Source: Streptomyces sp. NA02950 | GTDB lineage: Bacteria > Actinomycetota > Actinomycetes > Streptomycetales > Streptomycetaceae | Assembly (NCBI RefSeq): GCF_013364155.1 | Contig: NZ_CP054916.1 | Span: 7,842,001-7,906,000 of the forward strand | Direction of reading: 5' to 3' | DNA length: 64,000 nucleotides | Shown: positions 46,403-56,130 of the stretch, one piece after another | Numbering within the stretch: the first letter of the stretch is position 1 | Layout: every line of letters begins with the position of its first letter | Program-made: the position numbers and the translations under genes | The notes under the pieces: model-generated | What the model saw: only the letters and a program-made list of their open reading frames with translations | Told to the model about the DNA's origin: nothing | Databases searched by the model: none

Positions 46403-46837
46403 ATGACCGGCTTGGTGGTGTGTGCCGCGGTGCTCATTCTGGCGAGTGTCTTCGGGGCGGTGCGCGCGCTGTGCGGCGGAAGGCTCCGGGCGCGGCGGCG
46501 GGATGGCGCGGTGCGCCTGTCGGCGGCGGAGCTCGGGGCCGAACTGGGGGACCGGGTGACGCTGGTCCAGTTTTCCACCGCCTCCTGCGCGCCGTGCCGG
46601 CCGACGCGACGGCTGCTCGCGGACATCGCCGGGACGGTGCCGGGCGCGGCGCATGTGGAGATCGACGCGGACGACCGGCTGGAGCTGGTCAGACGGCTGG
46701 GGATCCTGCGGACGCCGACCGTGCTGGTGCTCGACCGGGCCGGCCAGGTCGTCGGCAGGGCGTCCGGACAGCCCCGCCGCGCGGAGGTGATGGCAGCCAT
46801 CGGCACGGCGACCGGGGCCTCAGCCGCCTCGTCGTGA
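46403..46837 (+). CDS. Thioredoxin family protein, membrane anchored
   Basis: A 144-aa protein with an N-terminal hydrophobic anchor (about 3-22) and a thioredoxin fold with active site SCAPCRPT near 70, DADDRLELVRRLGILRTPTV including the cis-Pro, and a C-terminal helix. It likely faces the outside or membrane surface and pairs with the divergent DUF4395 CxxC protein. Confidence 0.85.
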   Translation: MTGLVVCAAVLILASVFGAVRALCGGRLRARRRDGAVRLSAAELGAELGDRVTLVQFSTASCAPCRPTRRLLADIAGTVPGAAHVEIDADDRLELVRRLGILRTPTVLVLDRAGQVVGRASGQPRRAEVMAAIGTATGASAASS

Positions 46838-46842
46838 TCGAG

Positions 46843-46880
46843 ACGCGTGAGGAAGACGCGTGAGGAAGACGCTGAGGAAG
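46843..46880 (+). repeat. 13-bp tandem repeat (ACGCGTGAGGAAG)
   Basis: Two perfect 13-bp units followed by a 12-bp unit lacking one base, immediately after the thioredoxin stop codon. A different 13-bp triplet lies on the other side of the nitrate reductase gene (51508-51546). Confidence 0.85.
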
Positions 46881-47062
46881 ACGAAGGGCGCCGCTCCTTA
46901 TGTCGTTCCCGTACGAGGCCGCTGCCCGCTGATGCCGGGACCTGCGGCTCCATGACGTCGCGGACCGCCGTGCGAGCGCCGAGCTACGGCGGTGTGAGCC
47001 GGGCCGGCCTCCTGCTCACACCTGTCGGCCAGGCCCTGTGCGGTGGGCTTAACCCCTGATGA

Positions 47063-47082
47063 GCGGGTGCGGAGACACCCGC
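47063..47082 (+). promoter_or_regulatory. Hairpin in the nitrate reductase leader
   Basis: A perfect 7-bp stem (GCGGGTG/CACCCGC) with a 6-base loop, 65 bases before the GTG. It could be a weak attenuator or protein site, but there is no direct evidence of function. Confidence 0.3.
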
Positions 47083-47147
47083 GTAATGAGCGCTTCATAC
47101 CGTCACGAGGAGTGGGATCGGGACCGAGCACAGCAAGGGAGGCGCCC

Positions 47148-50100
47148 GTGGCCGCGCCGGGTTCGCGGAGTGAGGGCACGACGAAGGTGCGGACGGTGTG
47201 CTCGTACTGCGGGGTGGGCTGCGGCATGGTCCTCGACGTCGGCAGGGGACCGGACGGGCGGCGTACGGTTCTGAAGGCGACGGGGGACAAGGAGCACCCG
47301 GCGAACTTCGGCCGGCTGTGCACCAAGGGTGCGACGACCGCGGACATGCTCGCCGCCCCGGGACGCCTGAGCACCGCGCTCATCCGGCCGGACCGTGGCG
47401 AGGAGCCACAGCCCGCGCCCGTGGCGGCCGCCATCGACGAGACCGCCCGCCGTCTGCGCGCGACCCTCGATGAGCACGGCCCCGACGCGGTCGCCCTCTA
47501 CGTCTCCGGGCAGCTGAGCCTCGAGGCGCAGTACCTGGCGAACAAGCTGGCCAAGGGCTTCATCCGGACGAATCAGATCGAGTCGAACTCCCGCCTGTGC
47601 ATGGCCAGCGCCGGCACCGGTTACAAGCTGTCGCTTGGCGCGGACGGGCCGCCCGGCTCGTACCAGGACTTCGACAGGGCCGAGGTGTTCTTCGTCATCG
47701 GCTCCAACATGGCCGACTGCCACCCCATTCTTTTCCTGCGGATGATGGACCGGATGAAGTCGGCGGGCGCCAAGCTGATCGTCGTCGACCCGCGGCGCAC
47801 CGCCACCGCCGACAAGGCCGATCTGTTCCTCCAGATCAAGCCGGGTACGGACCTCGCGCTGCTCAACGGGCTGCTGCACCTGCTGCACGCGAATGGCCAC
47901 ACCGACACCGAGTTCATCACCGGCCACACCGAGGGCTGGGAGGCGATGCCCGCCTTCCTCGCCGACTACCCGCCCGCCACCGTTGCGGAGATCACCGGCA
48001 TCCCGGAGGGCAGCATCCACGAGGCAGCCCGGCTGATCGGCGAGGCCGGGGAATGGATGAGCTGCTGGACGATGGGCCTGAACCAGTCCACACACGGCAC
48101 CTGGAACACCAACGCCCTGGTCAACCTGCATCTCGCCACCGGCGCGATCTGCCGCCCGGGCAGCGGGCCGTTCTCCCTGACCGGCCAGCCCAACGCCATG
48201 GGCGGCCGGGAGATGGGCTACATGGGGCCGGGGCTGCCCGGGCAGCGGTCCGTGCTCGCCGACGCGGACCGGGCCTTCGTCGAGGAACTGTGGGAGCTGG
48301 AGCCGGGAGCCCTGCGAGCGGACGGCGTCGGCAAGGGCACGGTCGAGATGTTCCAGAAGATGGTCGACGGAGAGATCAAGGCGTGCTGGATCATCTGCAC
48401 CAACCCGGTCGCCTCCGTCGCGAACCGCAAGACGGTCATCGAGGGTCTGGAGACCGCCGAGTTCGTCGTTGCGCAGGACGTGTTCGCCGAGACGGAGACG
48501 AACGCGTACGCCGATGTTGTGCTGCCCGGCGCGATGTGGACCGAGACCGAGGGCGTCCTGATCAACAGCGAGCGCAATCTCACGCTCGCCCGGCCCGCCG
48601 TCGATCCGCCCGGCGAGGCAATGGCGGACTGGCGGATCATCGCGGGCGTGGCCCGTGCGATGGGTTACGAGAAGGGTTTTGCGTACGACAGCGCCGAGGA
48701 GGTCTTCGAGGAGATCAAGCGCGCCTGGAACCCGGCGACCGGCTGGGACCTGCGCGGTGTGAGCTACGAGCGGCTGCGTACCACGCCCGTGCAGTGGCCG
48801 GCGGCGAGTGCGGAGGGGGCCGACCGCAATCCGGTCCGGTACGTCGGCGAGGACGGCTCGCCGACCTTCCCGACCGCGAGCGGCCGTGCGGTCTTCTACG
48901 CCCGCCCGCACATCCCGGCGGCGGAGATGCCCGACGACGACTACCCGTACGTGCTCAACACCGGCCGCCTCCAGCACCAGTGGCACACCCTGACCAAGAC
49001 GGCCAAGGTCGCCAAGCTGAACAAGCTCAACCCCGGTCCCTTCGTGGAGGTGCATCCGCAGGACGCCGCCGGGCTGGGCCTCGCCGAGGGGGATTCGGTG
49101 AGGGTCACCTCGCGGCGCGGGCAGGCCGTGCTGCCCGCGGTGGTCACCGACCGGGTGCGGCCGGGCTGCTGCTTCGTGCCGTTCCACTGGAACGACCTGT
49201 TCGGGGAGTACCTGAGCGTCAACGCCGTGACCAGCGACGCCGTCGACCCACTGTCGTTCCAGCCCGAGTTCAAGGTGTCCGCGGTTTCGCTGACCAAGGT
49301 GGCCACCCCGGTGACGGTACGGGCTCCGGCCCTGGTGGGCGCGGAGACGGCGGCCCCGGCGTCGGCGGTGACCCCGCCACCGCCCGCCGCACTTCCCACC
49401 GCTTCCGTTCCCGCCCCGTTCGGGCTGGAACCCGCGCCGCCGCCGGTCCTGGCCGAACACGAGCGCCGGTATCTGACCGGCTTCCTCGCCGGTATCCCGT
49501 CCGGCGGCCCGGGGGTGCCGGTGCTGCCGCCGGACGCCCCGTTCAGCCCGGAGCATGCCGTGTGGGTGAACGGCGTGCTGGCCGGGATGTACTCCAGGAC
49601 CGACGCGACGTCTGCCACCGAGCTCGACACCGGCGGCTCCCCGCGGTCGTCCGCCCCGTCCCCGGACGCTCCTCGCGGCCAGGTTGTGATCCTCTGGGCG
49701 TCGCAGACCGGGAACGCCGAGGAGTTCGCGACCGCCGCGGCGGAGCGGCTCACCGCGGAGGGCCACCCCGCCTCCCTGCTGCCCATGGAGGAGGCGAACC
49801 CTGCCGCGCTGCCGTCCGGCGCCGATCTGCTGCTGATCACGAGCACCTTCGGTGATGGCGACGCCCCGGACAACGGAGCCGGGTTCTGGGACGCCCTCGC
49901 CTCACCCGACGCCACGCGCCTGAAGGGCAGGCGATACGCCGTCCTGGCGCTCGGCGACTCCTCCTACGACGACTTCTGCGGCCACGGCCGTCGCCTCGAC
50001 CGGCGCATGGAGGAGCTGGACGCGGTACGGCTGGTCCCGCGCACCGACTGCGAACCGGATTACGAGACCGACGCCGGAGGCTGGCTCGACCGGGTCCTCA

Positions 50101-51293
50101 CCGCGTTGAAGGTCACCGAGCAGCCGGCACCCGCTCCGGACCGCGCCACCCCCGCCGCCCCCCGGCCGAGCCGTCCCGCCCCCGTCACCGCCCGCCTCAC
50201 CGGCAACCGCCTGTTGAGCCGGCCCGGGGCGGGCAAAGAGGTCCGGCGCTTCACCTTCGACGCCCGGGACAGCGACACCCCGCTGGTCTACGAGACCGGC
50301 GACGCCCTGGCGGTACACCCGGTCAACTGGCCGAGTCTGGTGACGGAGTGGCTGGCCGTCACCGGGCTGGACGCGGACGCGACCGTTCAGGTCAAGGGCG
50401 TCGGGGACGTGCCCTTCTCCGAGGCCCTGCTGCGCCACCTGGACATCACGCGCGTTTCCTCCGCTCTGCTGCGTTTCGCCGCCGACCGCGCCCGCGACCC
50501 GCGCGACCTGCGCAAGCTGCTGCGCCCCGACAACAAGGGCGAGTTGGCGCAGTGGTCCTGGGGGCGCCAGGCCGTCGACGTGGTCGCCGAGTTCGGCATC
50601 CGGGCCGGGGCACAGGAGTGGGCCGACGCGCTGGGACGTCTGCGACCCCGTCTGTACTCCATATCCTCCAGCCCCCTGACCGATCCCCACCTGGTGTCGC
50701 TGACGGTCTCCGTCGTCCGCTACGAGAGCCTGGGCGGCCGCCCCCGTCAGGGTGTGTGCTCGCCCTTCCTCGCCGACGCCGAGCCCGCCGCCCCGGTGCC
50801 GGTCCGTGTCCAGCGGGCGCCGCACTTCCGCCCGCCCGCCGACCCCGCCACACCGGCGGTGATGGTGGGCCCCGGCACGGGCATCGCACCCTTCATCGGC
50901 TTCCTGGAGGAACGCCGGGCCCGCGGCCATCGTGCCCCGAACTGGCTGTTCTTCGGCGAACAGCACGAGGCGACCGACTTCTACTACGAGGAGGAGCTGT
51001 CCGCGTTCCTCGCCGAGGGCACCCTCACCCGCCTGGACACCGCCTTCTCCCGCGACCAGCGGGCCAAGGTCTACGTCCAGGACCGGATGCGGGAGCACGG
51101 GCCGCTGCTGTGGTCCTGGCTCCAGGACGGCGCCCACTTCTACGTGTGCGGTGACGCCTCCCGCATGGCCAAGGACGTCGACCAGGCCCTGCGGGAGATC
51201 GCCACCCTCCATGGCGGCCTGGAGGAGGCAGCGGCGGCGGCGTACGTCAAACAACTCGCCACGGACAAGCGCTACGTGCGCGACGTGTACTGA
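47148..51293 (+). CDS. Assimilatory nitrate reductase fused to a sulfite-reductase-type flavoprotein
   Basis: 1381 aa. The N-terminal part (about 1-710) is a molybdopterin oxidoreductase with a 4Fe-4S site at Cys18, 21, 25 and a fourth Cys in GRLCTKG near 57, and [20 protein letters not shown]. After a Pro/Ala linker comes a flavodoxin domain ([15 protein letters not shown] near 846), an FAD-binding domain ([11 protein letters not shown] near 1167) and an NADPH-binding domain ([15 protein letters not shown] near 1240), ending YVRDVY. The fusion reduces nitrate to nitrite using NADPH in one polypeptide. GTG 47148 is chosen for GGAGG five bases upstream; the frame stays open to 47043. No nitrite reductase or transporter gene is nearby. 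Confidence 0.9.
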   Translation: MAAPGSRSEGTTKVRTVCSYCGVGCGMVLDVGRGPDGRRTVLKATGDKEHPANFGRLCTKGATTADMLAAPGRLSTALIRPDRGEEPQPAPVAAAIDETARRLRATLDEHGPDAVALYVSGQLSLEAQYLANKLAKGFIRTNQIESNSRLCMASAGTGYKLSLGADGPPGSYQDFDRAEVFFVIGSNMADCHPILFLRMMDRMKSAGAKLIVVDPRRTATADKADLFLQIKPGTDLALLNGLLHLLHANGHTDTEFITGHTEGWEAMPAFLADYPPATVAEITGIPEGSIHEAARLIGEAGEWMSCWTMGLNQSTHGTWNTNALVNLHLATGAICRPGSGPFSLTGQPNAMGGREMGYMGPGLPGQRSVLADADRAFVEELWELEPGALRADGVGKGTVEMFQKMVDGEIKACWIICTNPVASVANRKTVIEGLETAEFVVAQDVFAETETNAYADVVLPGAMWTETEGVLINSERNLTLARPAVDPPGEAMADWRIIAGVARAMGYEKGFAYDSAEEVFEEIKRAWNPATGWDLRGVSYERLRTTPVQWPAASAEGADRNPVRYVGEDGSPTFPTASGRAVFYARPHIPAAEMPDDDYPYVLNTGRLQHQWHTLTKTAKVAKLNKLNPGPFVEVHPQDAAGLGLAEGDSVRVTSRRGQAVLPAVVTDRVRPGCCFVPFHWNDLFGEYLSVNAVTSDAVDPLSFQPEFKVSAVSLTKVATPVTVRAPALVGAETAAPASAVTPPPPAALPTASVPAPFGLEPAPPPVLAEHERRYLTGFLAGIPSGGPGVPVLPPDAPFSPEHAVWVNGVLAGMYSRTDATSATELDTGGSPRSSAPSPDAPRGQVVILWASQTGNAEEFATAAAERLTAEGHPASLLPMEEANPAALPSGADLLLITSTFGDGDAPDNGAGFWDALASPDATRLKGRRYAVLALGDSSYDDFCGHGRRLDRRMEELDAVRLVPRTDCEPDYETDAGGWLDRVLTALKVTEQPAPAPDRATPAAPRPSRPAPVTARLTGNRLLSRPGAGKEVRRFTFDARDSDTPLVYETGDALAVHPVNWPSLVTEWLAVTGLDADATVQVKGVGDVPFSEALLRHLDITRVSSALLRFAADRARDPRDLRKLLRPDNKGELAQWSWGRQAVDVVAEFGIRAGAQEWADALGRLRPRLYSISSSPLTDPHLVSLTVSVVRYESLGGRPRQGVCSPFLADAEPAAPVPVRVQRAPHFRPPADPATPAVMVGPGTGIAPFIGFLEERRARGHRAPNWLFFGEQHEATDFYYEEELSAFLAEGTLTRLDTAFSRDQRAKVYVQDRMREHGPLLWSWLQDGAHFYVCGDASRMAKDVDQALREIATLHGGLEEAAAAAYVKQLATDKRYVRDVY

Positions 51294-51507
51294 CCACGGG
51301 CGGGTGGGGGCCCGGGGCGTGTCCCGGCGATGCCGCAACCGAACAGCTCCCCGACGTCCGCGCATTCGGATCGACACGGCCATCCGGGTGAATCCCCCGC
51401 CAGAAGAATTGTCCCGCTCGCGTGGGGCCGACACGATGCGCAACGGGCGGGATGCGCGCGGGCCTCGGCATCCGCAGATCGGTTCCCCGGCCCCACTCAG
51501 GCAACCA

Positions 51508-51546
51508 ACGAAGACGATCCACGAAGACGATCCACGAAGACGATCC
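51508..51546 (+). repeat. 13-bp tandem repeat (ACGAAGACGATCC) x3
   Basis: Three perfect units followed by two decayed half-copies (ACGAAGGCGACCG), ending shortly before the start codon of the next gene. Slippage here would change the leader length of that gene. Confidence 0.9.
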
Positions 51547-51573
51547 ACGAAGGCGACCGACGAAGGCGAGAAC

Positions 51574-52188
51574 ATGTACAGCTACGTGCTCGGATTCAAC
51601 CTGGCGCTGCGCGGCGACGAGGCGAGTCGATTCCTGGAGGAGGCGGTGCGCACCTGGCCGTCTCTATGGGACAGCATCCCCGGGGTGAGGGGATTCCTGC
51701 TCCTGCGCGGCGCTTTAGCCTTGGGCGGCCCGTTCGAATACCAGTTGCGAGTGGACATCGACACGCTCAACACCCTCTCCACGATCGACCGCGTCATGGC
51801 GTCCGGTGAGGGAGGATGGCGCAAGACGCGCTCCAAGTGGTTCAAAGCCCGCACGGTCGCGCATGCGCGGGTACTCGGCTTCGTCGATGGTGACGAGGGC
51901 CATCTCAATGGGCAGGGAGCGATTCACCTGCTCGCTCCCTGCCGGCCCGACGGATCGGGGCAGCCGGAGTCCTGCCTGCAAGCCGTGCGAGAGGTCCCCG
52001 GGGTCGTGTCGGCTCAGGTCCTCCGCCCGGCTCTCGCGGCAGCCGACGCACAGGAGGAACTCTGGGTGCGGCTGCAGAGTCTGGACAACCTGGACGCCGT
52101 GGCCGCCGCGGGTGGTCTGGCAACCGGTCGAGCCCAGCTGTTCGGGGAGTTGCGCGAGGTCGACGGGGCGCTCTTTGCCGGAGCCTGA
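51574..52188 (+). CDS. Hypothetical protein, possibly two dimeric alpha/beta-barrel-like halves
   Basis: A 204-aa soluble protein I cannot place in a family. The N-terminal half (MYSYVLGFNLALRGDEASRF, WDSIPGVRGFLLLRGAL) and the C-terminal half (GAIHLLAPCRPDGSG, VREVPGVVSAQVLRPALAA) both alternate strand-helix-strand in the manner of ferredoxin-like dimeric alpha/beta barrels. It lies 4 bp before a ThiF-type gene, so the pair is probably an operon and may function together. The ribosome site is weak (GAAGGCGAG). Confidence 0.6.
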   Translation: MYSYVLGFNLALRGDEASRFLEEAVRTWPSLWDSIPGVRGFLLLRGALALGGPFEYQLRVDIDTLNTLSTIDRVMASGEGGWRKTRSKWFKARTVAHARVLGFVDGDEGHLNGQGAIHLLAPCRPDGSGQPESCLQAVREVPGVVSAQVLRPALAAADAQEELWVRLQSLDNLDAVAAAGGLATGRAQLFGELREVDGALFAGA

Positions 52189-52192
52189 CGGG

Positions 52193-53242
52193 GTGTCGCA
52201 CACGGACACCACGGCCCTGGACGGTCGGTACGCCACCGTCGAGCGTGTCGCGGAGCTTCGTTCGGCGGACTTCGCACAGCTGGCGGACCGCAGCGCCCTG
52301 GTGGTGGGATGCGGAGCCCTCGGTGCGGCGGTGGCGTCACATCTCGTGCGCGGTGGCGTGGGAACGGTCCGTGTCATCGACCGTGACATCGTCGAAGTGC
52401 GCAACCTCAGCCACCAGATCCTTTACACCGAACAGGACGCGGCCGCACGGCGGTTCAAGGCGGAGGCGGCGGCAGCGCATCTGCTCGGCGTCAACGCGGA
52501 CTGCCGCGTCGAAGGCGTCGTCGCCGACTTCACACCGGGCAATGCCCTTCGGCTGGCCTCCGGGACCGACGTGCTGGTGGACGGTGCCGACAACTTTGAG
52601 ACCAAGCTGCTGCTCAACGATGTCGCGGTCGCAACGGGGACCCCGCTGGTCTACGGAGGCTGTGCCGGCACCGAGGGCTCGGTTCTGGCGGTCGTCCCCG
52701 GGGTGACCCACTGCCTTCGCTGTCTTTGGCCCACACCGAGCGAATCGGCGAGCCGGATGACGTGTGAGACGCGAGGGGTGCTGCCGTCGACCGTGGCCAC
52801 CGTGGCCGGCTTGCAGGCGACCGAGGCGTTGAAACTGCTCCTTGGCCTGGACGCCACCGAAGTGTCCGGCCTGGTGCGTATCGACGTCTGGCACGCCGTG
52901 CTGCGCCGCGTCCCGCTGCCCGCGTTCGGCACCGGTCCACAGGCGTGTCCCACCTGCGGAGACAGGGATTTCGGCTATCTGCGCGGCGAGTACCGCACAA
53001 TGACACGTCAGTTGTGCGGCGACGACACCGTACTGCTGTACGCCCCGGCGGCCGCCCCGGATCTGGACCGCCTGAGGCAGCGGCATGGCGCGAACCCCTC
53101 GCTGCGCTCCTGGCCCGAGTGTGTGCGGGTCGACATCGACGGTTGCCGCATCGTGGCATTCGCCAGCGGCCGAACGCTGATCCACGGCGCGGGCGGGGTG
53201 AACCGGGCCAAGGCCCTCTACACCCGGTATGTGACCGGGTGA
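52193..53242 (+). CDS. ThiF/MoeB-type E1-like adenylyltransferase
   Basis: A 349-aa E1-like enzyme. Nucleotide-binding GCGALGAAVASHL, DRDIVEVRNLSHQ with the Asp and Arg that contact ATP, a Lys in RRFKAEAAAAHL, and DGADNFETKLLLND are all intact. The catalytic Cys is present in MTCETRGVLPST, and zinc ligands in CLRCLW and ACPTCGD. Such enzymes adenylate the C-terminal Gly-Gly of MoaD, ThiS or other ubiquitin-like sulfur carriers. No such carrier gene is in the window. With the molybdoenzyme upstream, a MoeB-like role is possible; coupling to the hypothetical protein suggests a dedicated function instead. Confidence 0.85.
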   Translation: MSHTDTTALDGRYATVERVAELRSADFAQLADRSALVVGCGALGAAVASHLVRGGVGTVRVIDRDIVEVRNLSHQILYTEQDAAARRFKAEAAAAHLLGVNADCRVEGVVADFTPGNALRLASGTDVLVDGADNFETKLLLNDVAVATGTPLVYGGCAGTEGSVLAVVPGVTHCLRCLWPTPSESASRMTCETRGVLPSTVATVAGLQATEALKLLLGLDATEVSGLVRIDVWHAVLRRVPLPAFGTGPQACPTCGDRDFGYLRGEYRTMTRQLCGDDTVLLYAPAAAPDLDRLRQRHGANPSLRSWPECVRVDIDGCRIVAFASGRTLIHGAGGVNRAKALYTRYVTG

Positions 53243-53244
53243 GA

Positions 53245-53515
53245 CGGCCTTCGCCAACGGGCTGTACGCGGTCGGTGCGGCCGATGTGTCGCTGACCGGC
53301 CGCACCGTGCGCGACACCGCCTGCACCGCCCTGCACCTGGGCGGGCGGAGCCCGCGCCCGGGTGCGCGGCCGCACCGTCGCCGACAGTCCCGAGTGCGGG
53401 ATGCGGGTGACGGAGCGGGCCGAACTGCTCGCGGACGACTGCGAGGTGACCGGCGCCGAGCCGGCCGGGGTGTGCGTGGAGGGCGGCGACGCCGCGGTGC
53501 GCGGCCGAGCCTTAC
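53245..53515 (+). pseudogene. Fragment of a right-handed beta-helix repeat protein
   Basis: Reads TAFANGLYAVGAADVSLTGR and on to DTACTALHLGG in one frame, then after a shift near 53350 RARVRGRTVADSPECGMRV and LADDCEVTGAEPAG in another. The short strand repeats (V-x-D-x-x-C/A-G pattern) are those of right-handed parallel beta-helix proteins. Both ends are missing. Confidence 0.45.
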
Positions 53516-54193
53516 GTCTCGATCTCCGGCTTCGGCCAGTCCGGCCCGCTCGCCGGCGAACCCGGCCACGACGTGACGTACGCGGCTCACGCCGGTGTGG
53601 TGGCGCTGTCGGGCACGTCGGGCGGACCGCCCGCGTGGGGCCCCGGGGTGCCGGTCGCCGATCTGTGCGCCGCCATGTCCGCCCTGCTGGCCGCGGTGCA
53701 CGAGCGGACGAGCACCGGCAAGGGGCGCCACCTGGACGTGTCCATCCGCGACTGCCTCTCCCACTGGCTGAACGCACGGCTGGGCCCGTTCCATCACGCG
53801 GGCCTCACCGCACTGGACGACCAGCGGGCGATGGCCTTGGAAAGGCCCGGCTACCACACCTTCACCTGCGTGGACGGGACGGCGATCGCGATCGGGGCCA
53901 TCGAGGACCACTTCTTCGGGCGACTGGTCCGGACGCTTGGTCTCGCCGAGTGGGCGGAGCCGCGCTGGTCGGCGTACCGGGCGCGGGAGGAGGCCGTGGA
54001 CGGGATCAACGCGGCGGTGGCCGCGGCCCTGGCCACCCGCGATGCCACGACCGTACTGGCGGAACCGGCGGGGGCGGGCGTCCCGGTGGCCCGGGTCCTG
54101 CCGCCGCTGGAGGCGGTGGAGGCGTCCGGCCGCACCGTCGACCACCCGACCGCGGGCCCGCTCCTGCCGTTCCCGGTCGCGATGCCGTCGTAG
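53500..54193 (+). pseudogene. CaiB/BaiF family CoA-transferase, C-terminal part
   Basis: From about 53510 one frame reads EPYVSISGFGQSGPLAGEPG and then YAAHAGVVALSG, ADLCAAMSALLAAVHERTST, GKGRHLDVSIRDCLSHW and a class III CoA-transferase C-terminus to 54193. A GTG at 53573 could start a 206-aa product, but the N-terminal domain with the catalytic Asp is absent and the 5' end is fused directly to beta-helix sequence. Confidence 0.65.
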
Positions 54194-54212
54194 GTCCGGG
54201 TCACAACGTGCA

Positions 54213-55589
54213 TCACACCAGTTCGGGTTGAGGTTCCGGCTGCCACGCTGGTACGGCCTTCGGTTCCCACGCTTTGGTGGTCCGTACGTAGCCGTAGATC
54301 ACTGAGGCCATCGCCAGCAGGAGAAGGGGACCGGACACCCACGGGTGTTCGGCCATCTCCACCGGCAGATAGCGATACGCCACCAGGAGTGCGGCGAAGA
54401 CCGTTGAGCCGTAGGTGACCAGCTGGATTGCTGACCGGTCCCAGCCACGGTCGAACGCACGCAGCCCTGCCTCGATCGTGAGCGCGAACACCACCCCGGC
54501 AAGGAGATCCACGCCGTAGTGGTATCCGAAGCCCAGCGTTGCGCCGAGCGTGGCAACCAGCCAGAACGTTCCCGCGAAGCGCAGCATCCGTGGGCCCTTG
54601 CGGGAATGAATGAAGATCGCGGTAGCCCACGCCGTGTGCAGGCTGGGCATGCAGTTGCGAGGCGTGATCGCGTCGTAGGACACCGGGTGCGGGACAGCGA
54701 GTGGCGGCGGCGTGTGCGGCCACAGGTTGGCCACCGCCCATTCCACGCCGCCGGTGCCGGAGGTGCCCGGACCGTAGGCGAAGATCGGTCCGACCACCGG
54801 GAAGATCATGTAAATGGCAGGTCCGAGGAGGCCGATCACCAGGAAGGTGCGCACCAGATGATGGCGCGGGAAGCGGCGTTCGACCCCCACGTGACGCAGC
54901 TGGTACAGCGTGACGACGATCGCGGCCACCGCGAGCTCACCGTAGACCCAGTCGAGAAGATGGGTACCGATCGGACCGGTGGCCTTGAGGATCCGGCCCG
55001 CCACCCACGACGGGTCGCCCAGCGCGTGATCGGCGGTTGCCAGGTACGGGTCGAGCACCGCCGGGCGGGTCTTGGACGTGATGAGCAGCCAGGTATCGCC
55101 CGTCTTGCGGCCGGCCACCAGCAGCAGACCCAGCCCGACGCCCTTCAGCAGCAGCGCACGTTCCCGGCCGGTGCGGCGCGTGACAGCGATGACCGCACAG
55201 CCCAACATCACCCACAACGCGCCGTTTCCGAAAAGGTGGTCGGCGGCCACCTTGACGTCGACCGCCCACCGCACCAGCACGAAGACGACGTCGATGCCGA
55301 TCGCGGCACCAGCCGCGATGAACCGTTGCCGCCAGGTGAGCACCACCATCATCAACGCCAGACCGGCGTACAGCGGCCCCGGTTTGGGGGCGAGTACCAC
55401 CTCTTGCGCCTGGGTGGTGATCGGCCCCGGTTGGCCGCCGTACCGACGCGCGGCGATCTCCAGCGCGATGAGCATTCCGAGGGTCACCACACCCGCCACG
55501 ACCCACAGGATCGCCCGTGGTTGACGCCACGTGGCGAACCCGATTCTGCGTTTTACTCGCGAAAACATCCGCGATGCTATAGGAATCAC
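54213..55589 (-). CDS. PAP2 superfamily integral membrane protein
   Basis: A 458-aa membrane protein with roughly ten hydrophobic segments. The phosphatase motifs of the PAP2/inositolphosphotransferase group are CMPSLHTAWA and GYHYGVDLLAG, which supply the two catalytic His. Members dephosphorylate or transfer phospho-head groups of lipids. The GTG start at 55589 lacks a ribosome site but follows AT-rich sequence (TATCTACTAAAT), so it may be leaderless; ATG 55568 is the alternative. No operon partner. Confidence 0.82.
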   Translation of the reverse strand: MIPIASRMFSRVKRRIGFATWRQPRAILWVVAGVVTLGMLIALEIAARRYGGQPGPITTQAQEVVLAPKPGPLYAGLALMMVVLTWRQRFIAAGAAIGIDVVFVLVRWAVDVKVAADHLFGNGALWVMLGCAVIAVTRRTGRERALLLKGVGLGLLLVAGRKTGDTWLLITSKTRPAVLDPYLATADHALGDPSWVAGRILKATGPIGTHLLDWVYGELAVAAIVVTLYQLRHVGVERRFPRHHLVRTFLVIGLLGPAIYMIFPVVGPIFAYGPGTSGTGGVEWAVANLWPHTPPPLAVPHPVSYDAITPRNCMPSLHTAWATAIFIHSRKGPRMLRFAGTFWLVATLGATLGFGYHYGVDLLAGVVFALTIEAGLRAFDRGWDRSAIQLVTYGSTVFAALLVAYRYLPVEMAEHPWVSGPLLLLAMASVIYGYVRTTKAWEPKAVPAWQPEPQPELV

Positions 55590-56130
55590 TTGTTTGGCCG
55601 ATTTAGTAGATATTGCCCGAAGAGGTGACTCTTCGCGTCGGATGGTGTGGATTTTTCTGTGAAGGATGGGCGGAGGGCGTTCGTCGTGGGTCCGATCATG
55701 CCATCGGAGCGGTACGGGTGGCTTCGCTGGTCACGAGCGGCACGAAGGCCAGCCGCAACGGTGCTCGATGGTCCGGCCTCTCGGGGATGACGGTGAAGCC
55801 CTCGACGCCCGGCGGACATCGAGGGCGGCGTCACGGGTTGGCCGATGGCTCCAGCGGCTGTCCGGCACCCACAGCGCACGCTTCGATGGCGTCAAGTCGT
55901 CGTATGAGAGCACTCATGCATAGTAGTGATCCCCGTCTGCTCATGTCCTGCCCAAATCACGCGCCCAACTGGCGTCCTGTGAGGAGATGCGCCCTGCTCA
56001 CCTGCGAAAACGCGTCGCACAGCCGCTATCGGGGCTGTCCACGGCCGCACCGTACGCGGCCTCGGTCCCAGGCCCAGGCCGGCAGCCGTGCGGCGCGCGG
56101 CGCGACGTCGCGCGGCGCGCTCGACCGCCC
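55590..56130. other. 541-bp region without a recognised gene; palindromic terminator candidate near 56089-56120
   Basis: No gene recognised on either strand. Near the 3' end of the FAD oxidase gene, 56100-56113 (GCGCGACGTCGCGC) is a perfect palindrome flanked by near-symmetric GCGGCGCGC repeats, a plausible terminator. The other end is AT-rich and should hold the PAP2 gene promoter. Confidence 0.4.

Larger units (their letters stand above)
46838..47147. other. 310-bp leader region of the nitrate reductase gene
   Basis: It holds a 13-bp tandem repeat (46843-46880) and a hairpin (47063-47082), described separately. I looked for a GlnR-type box and found only a poor match around 47083-47100. 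No gene is seen. Confidence 0.4.

Noticed and set aside
47083..47100. Possible GlnR binding box upstream of the nitrate reductase gene
   Set aside because: Only fragments of the GTnAC-N6-GAAAC pattern are present; too weak to report as a site.
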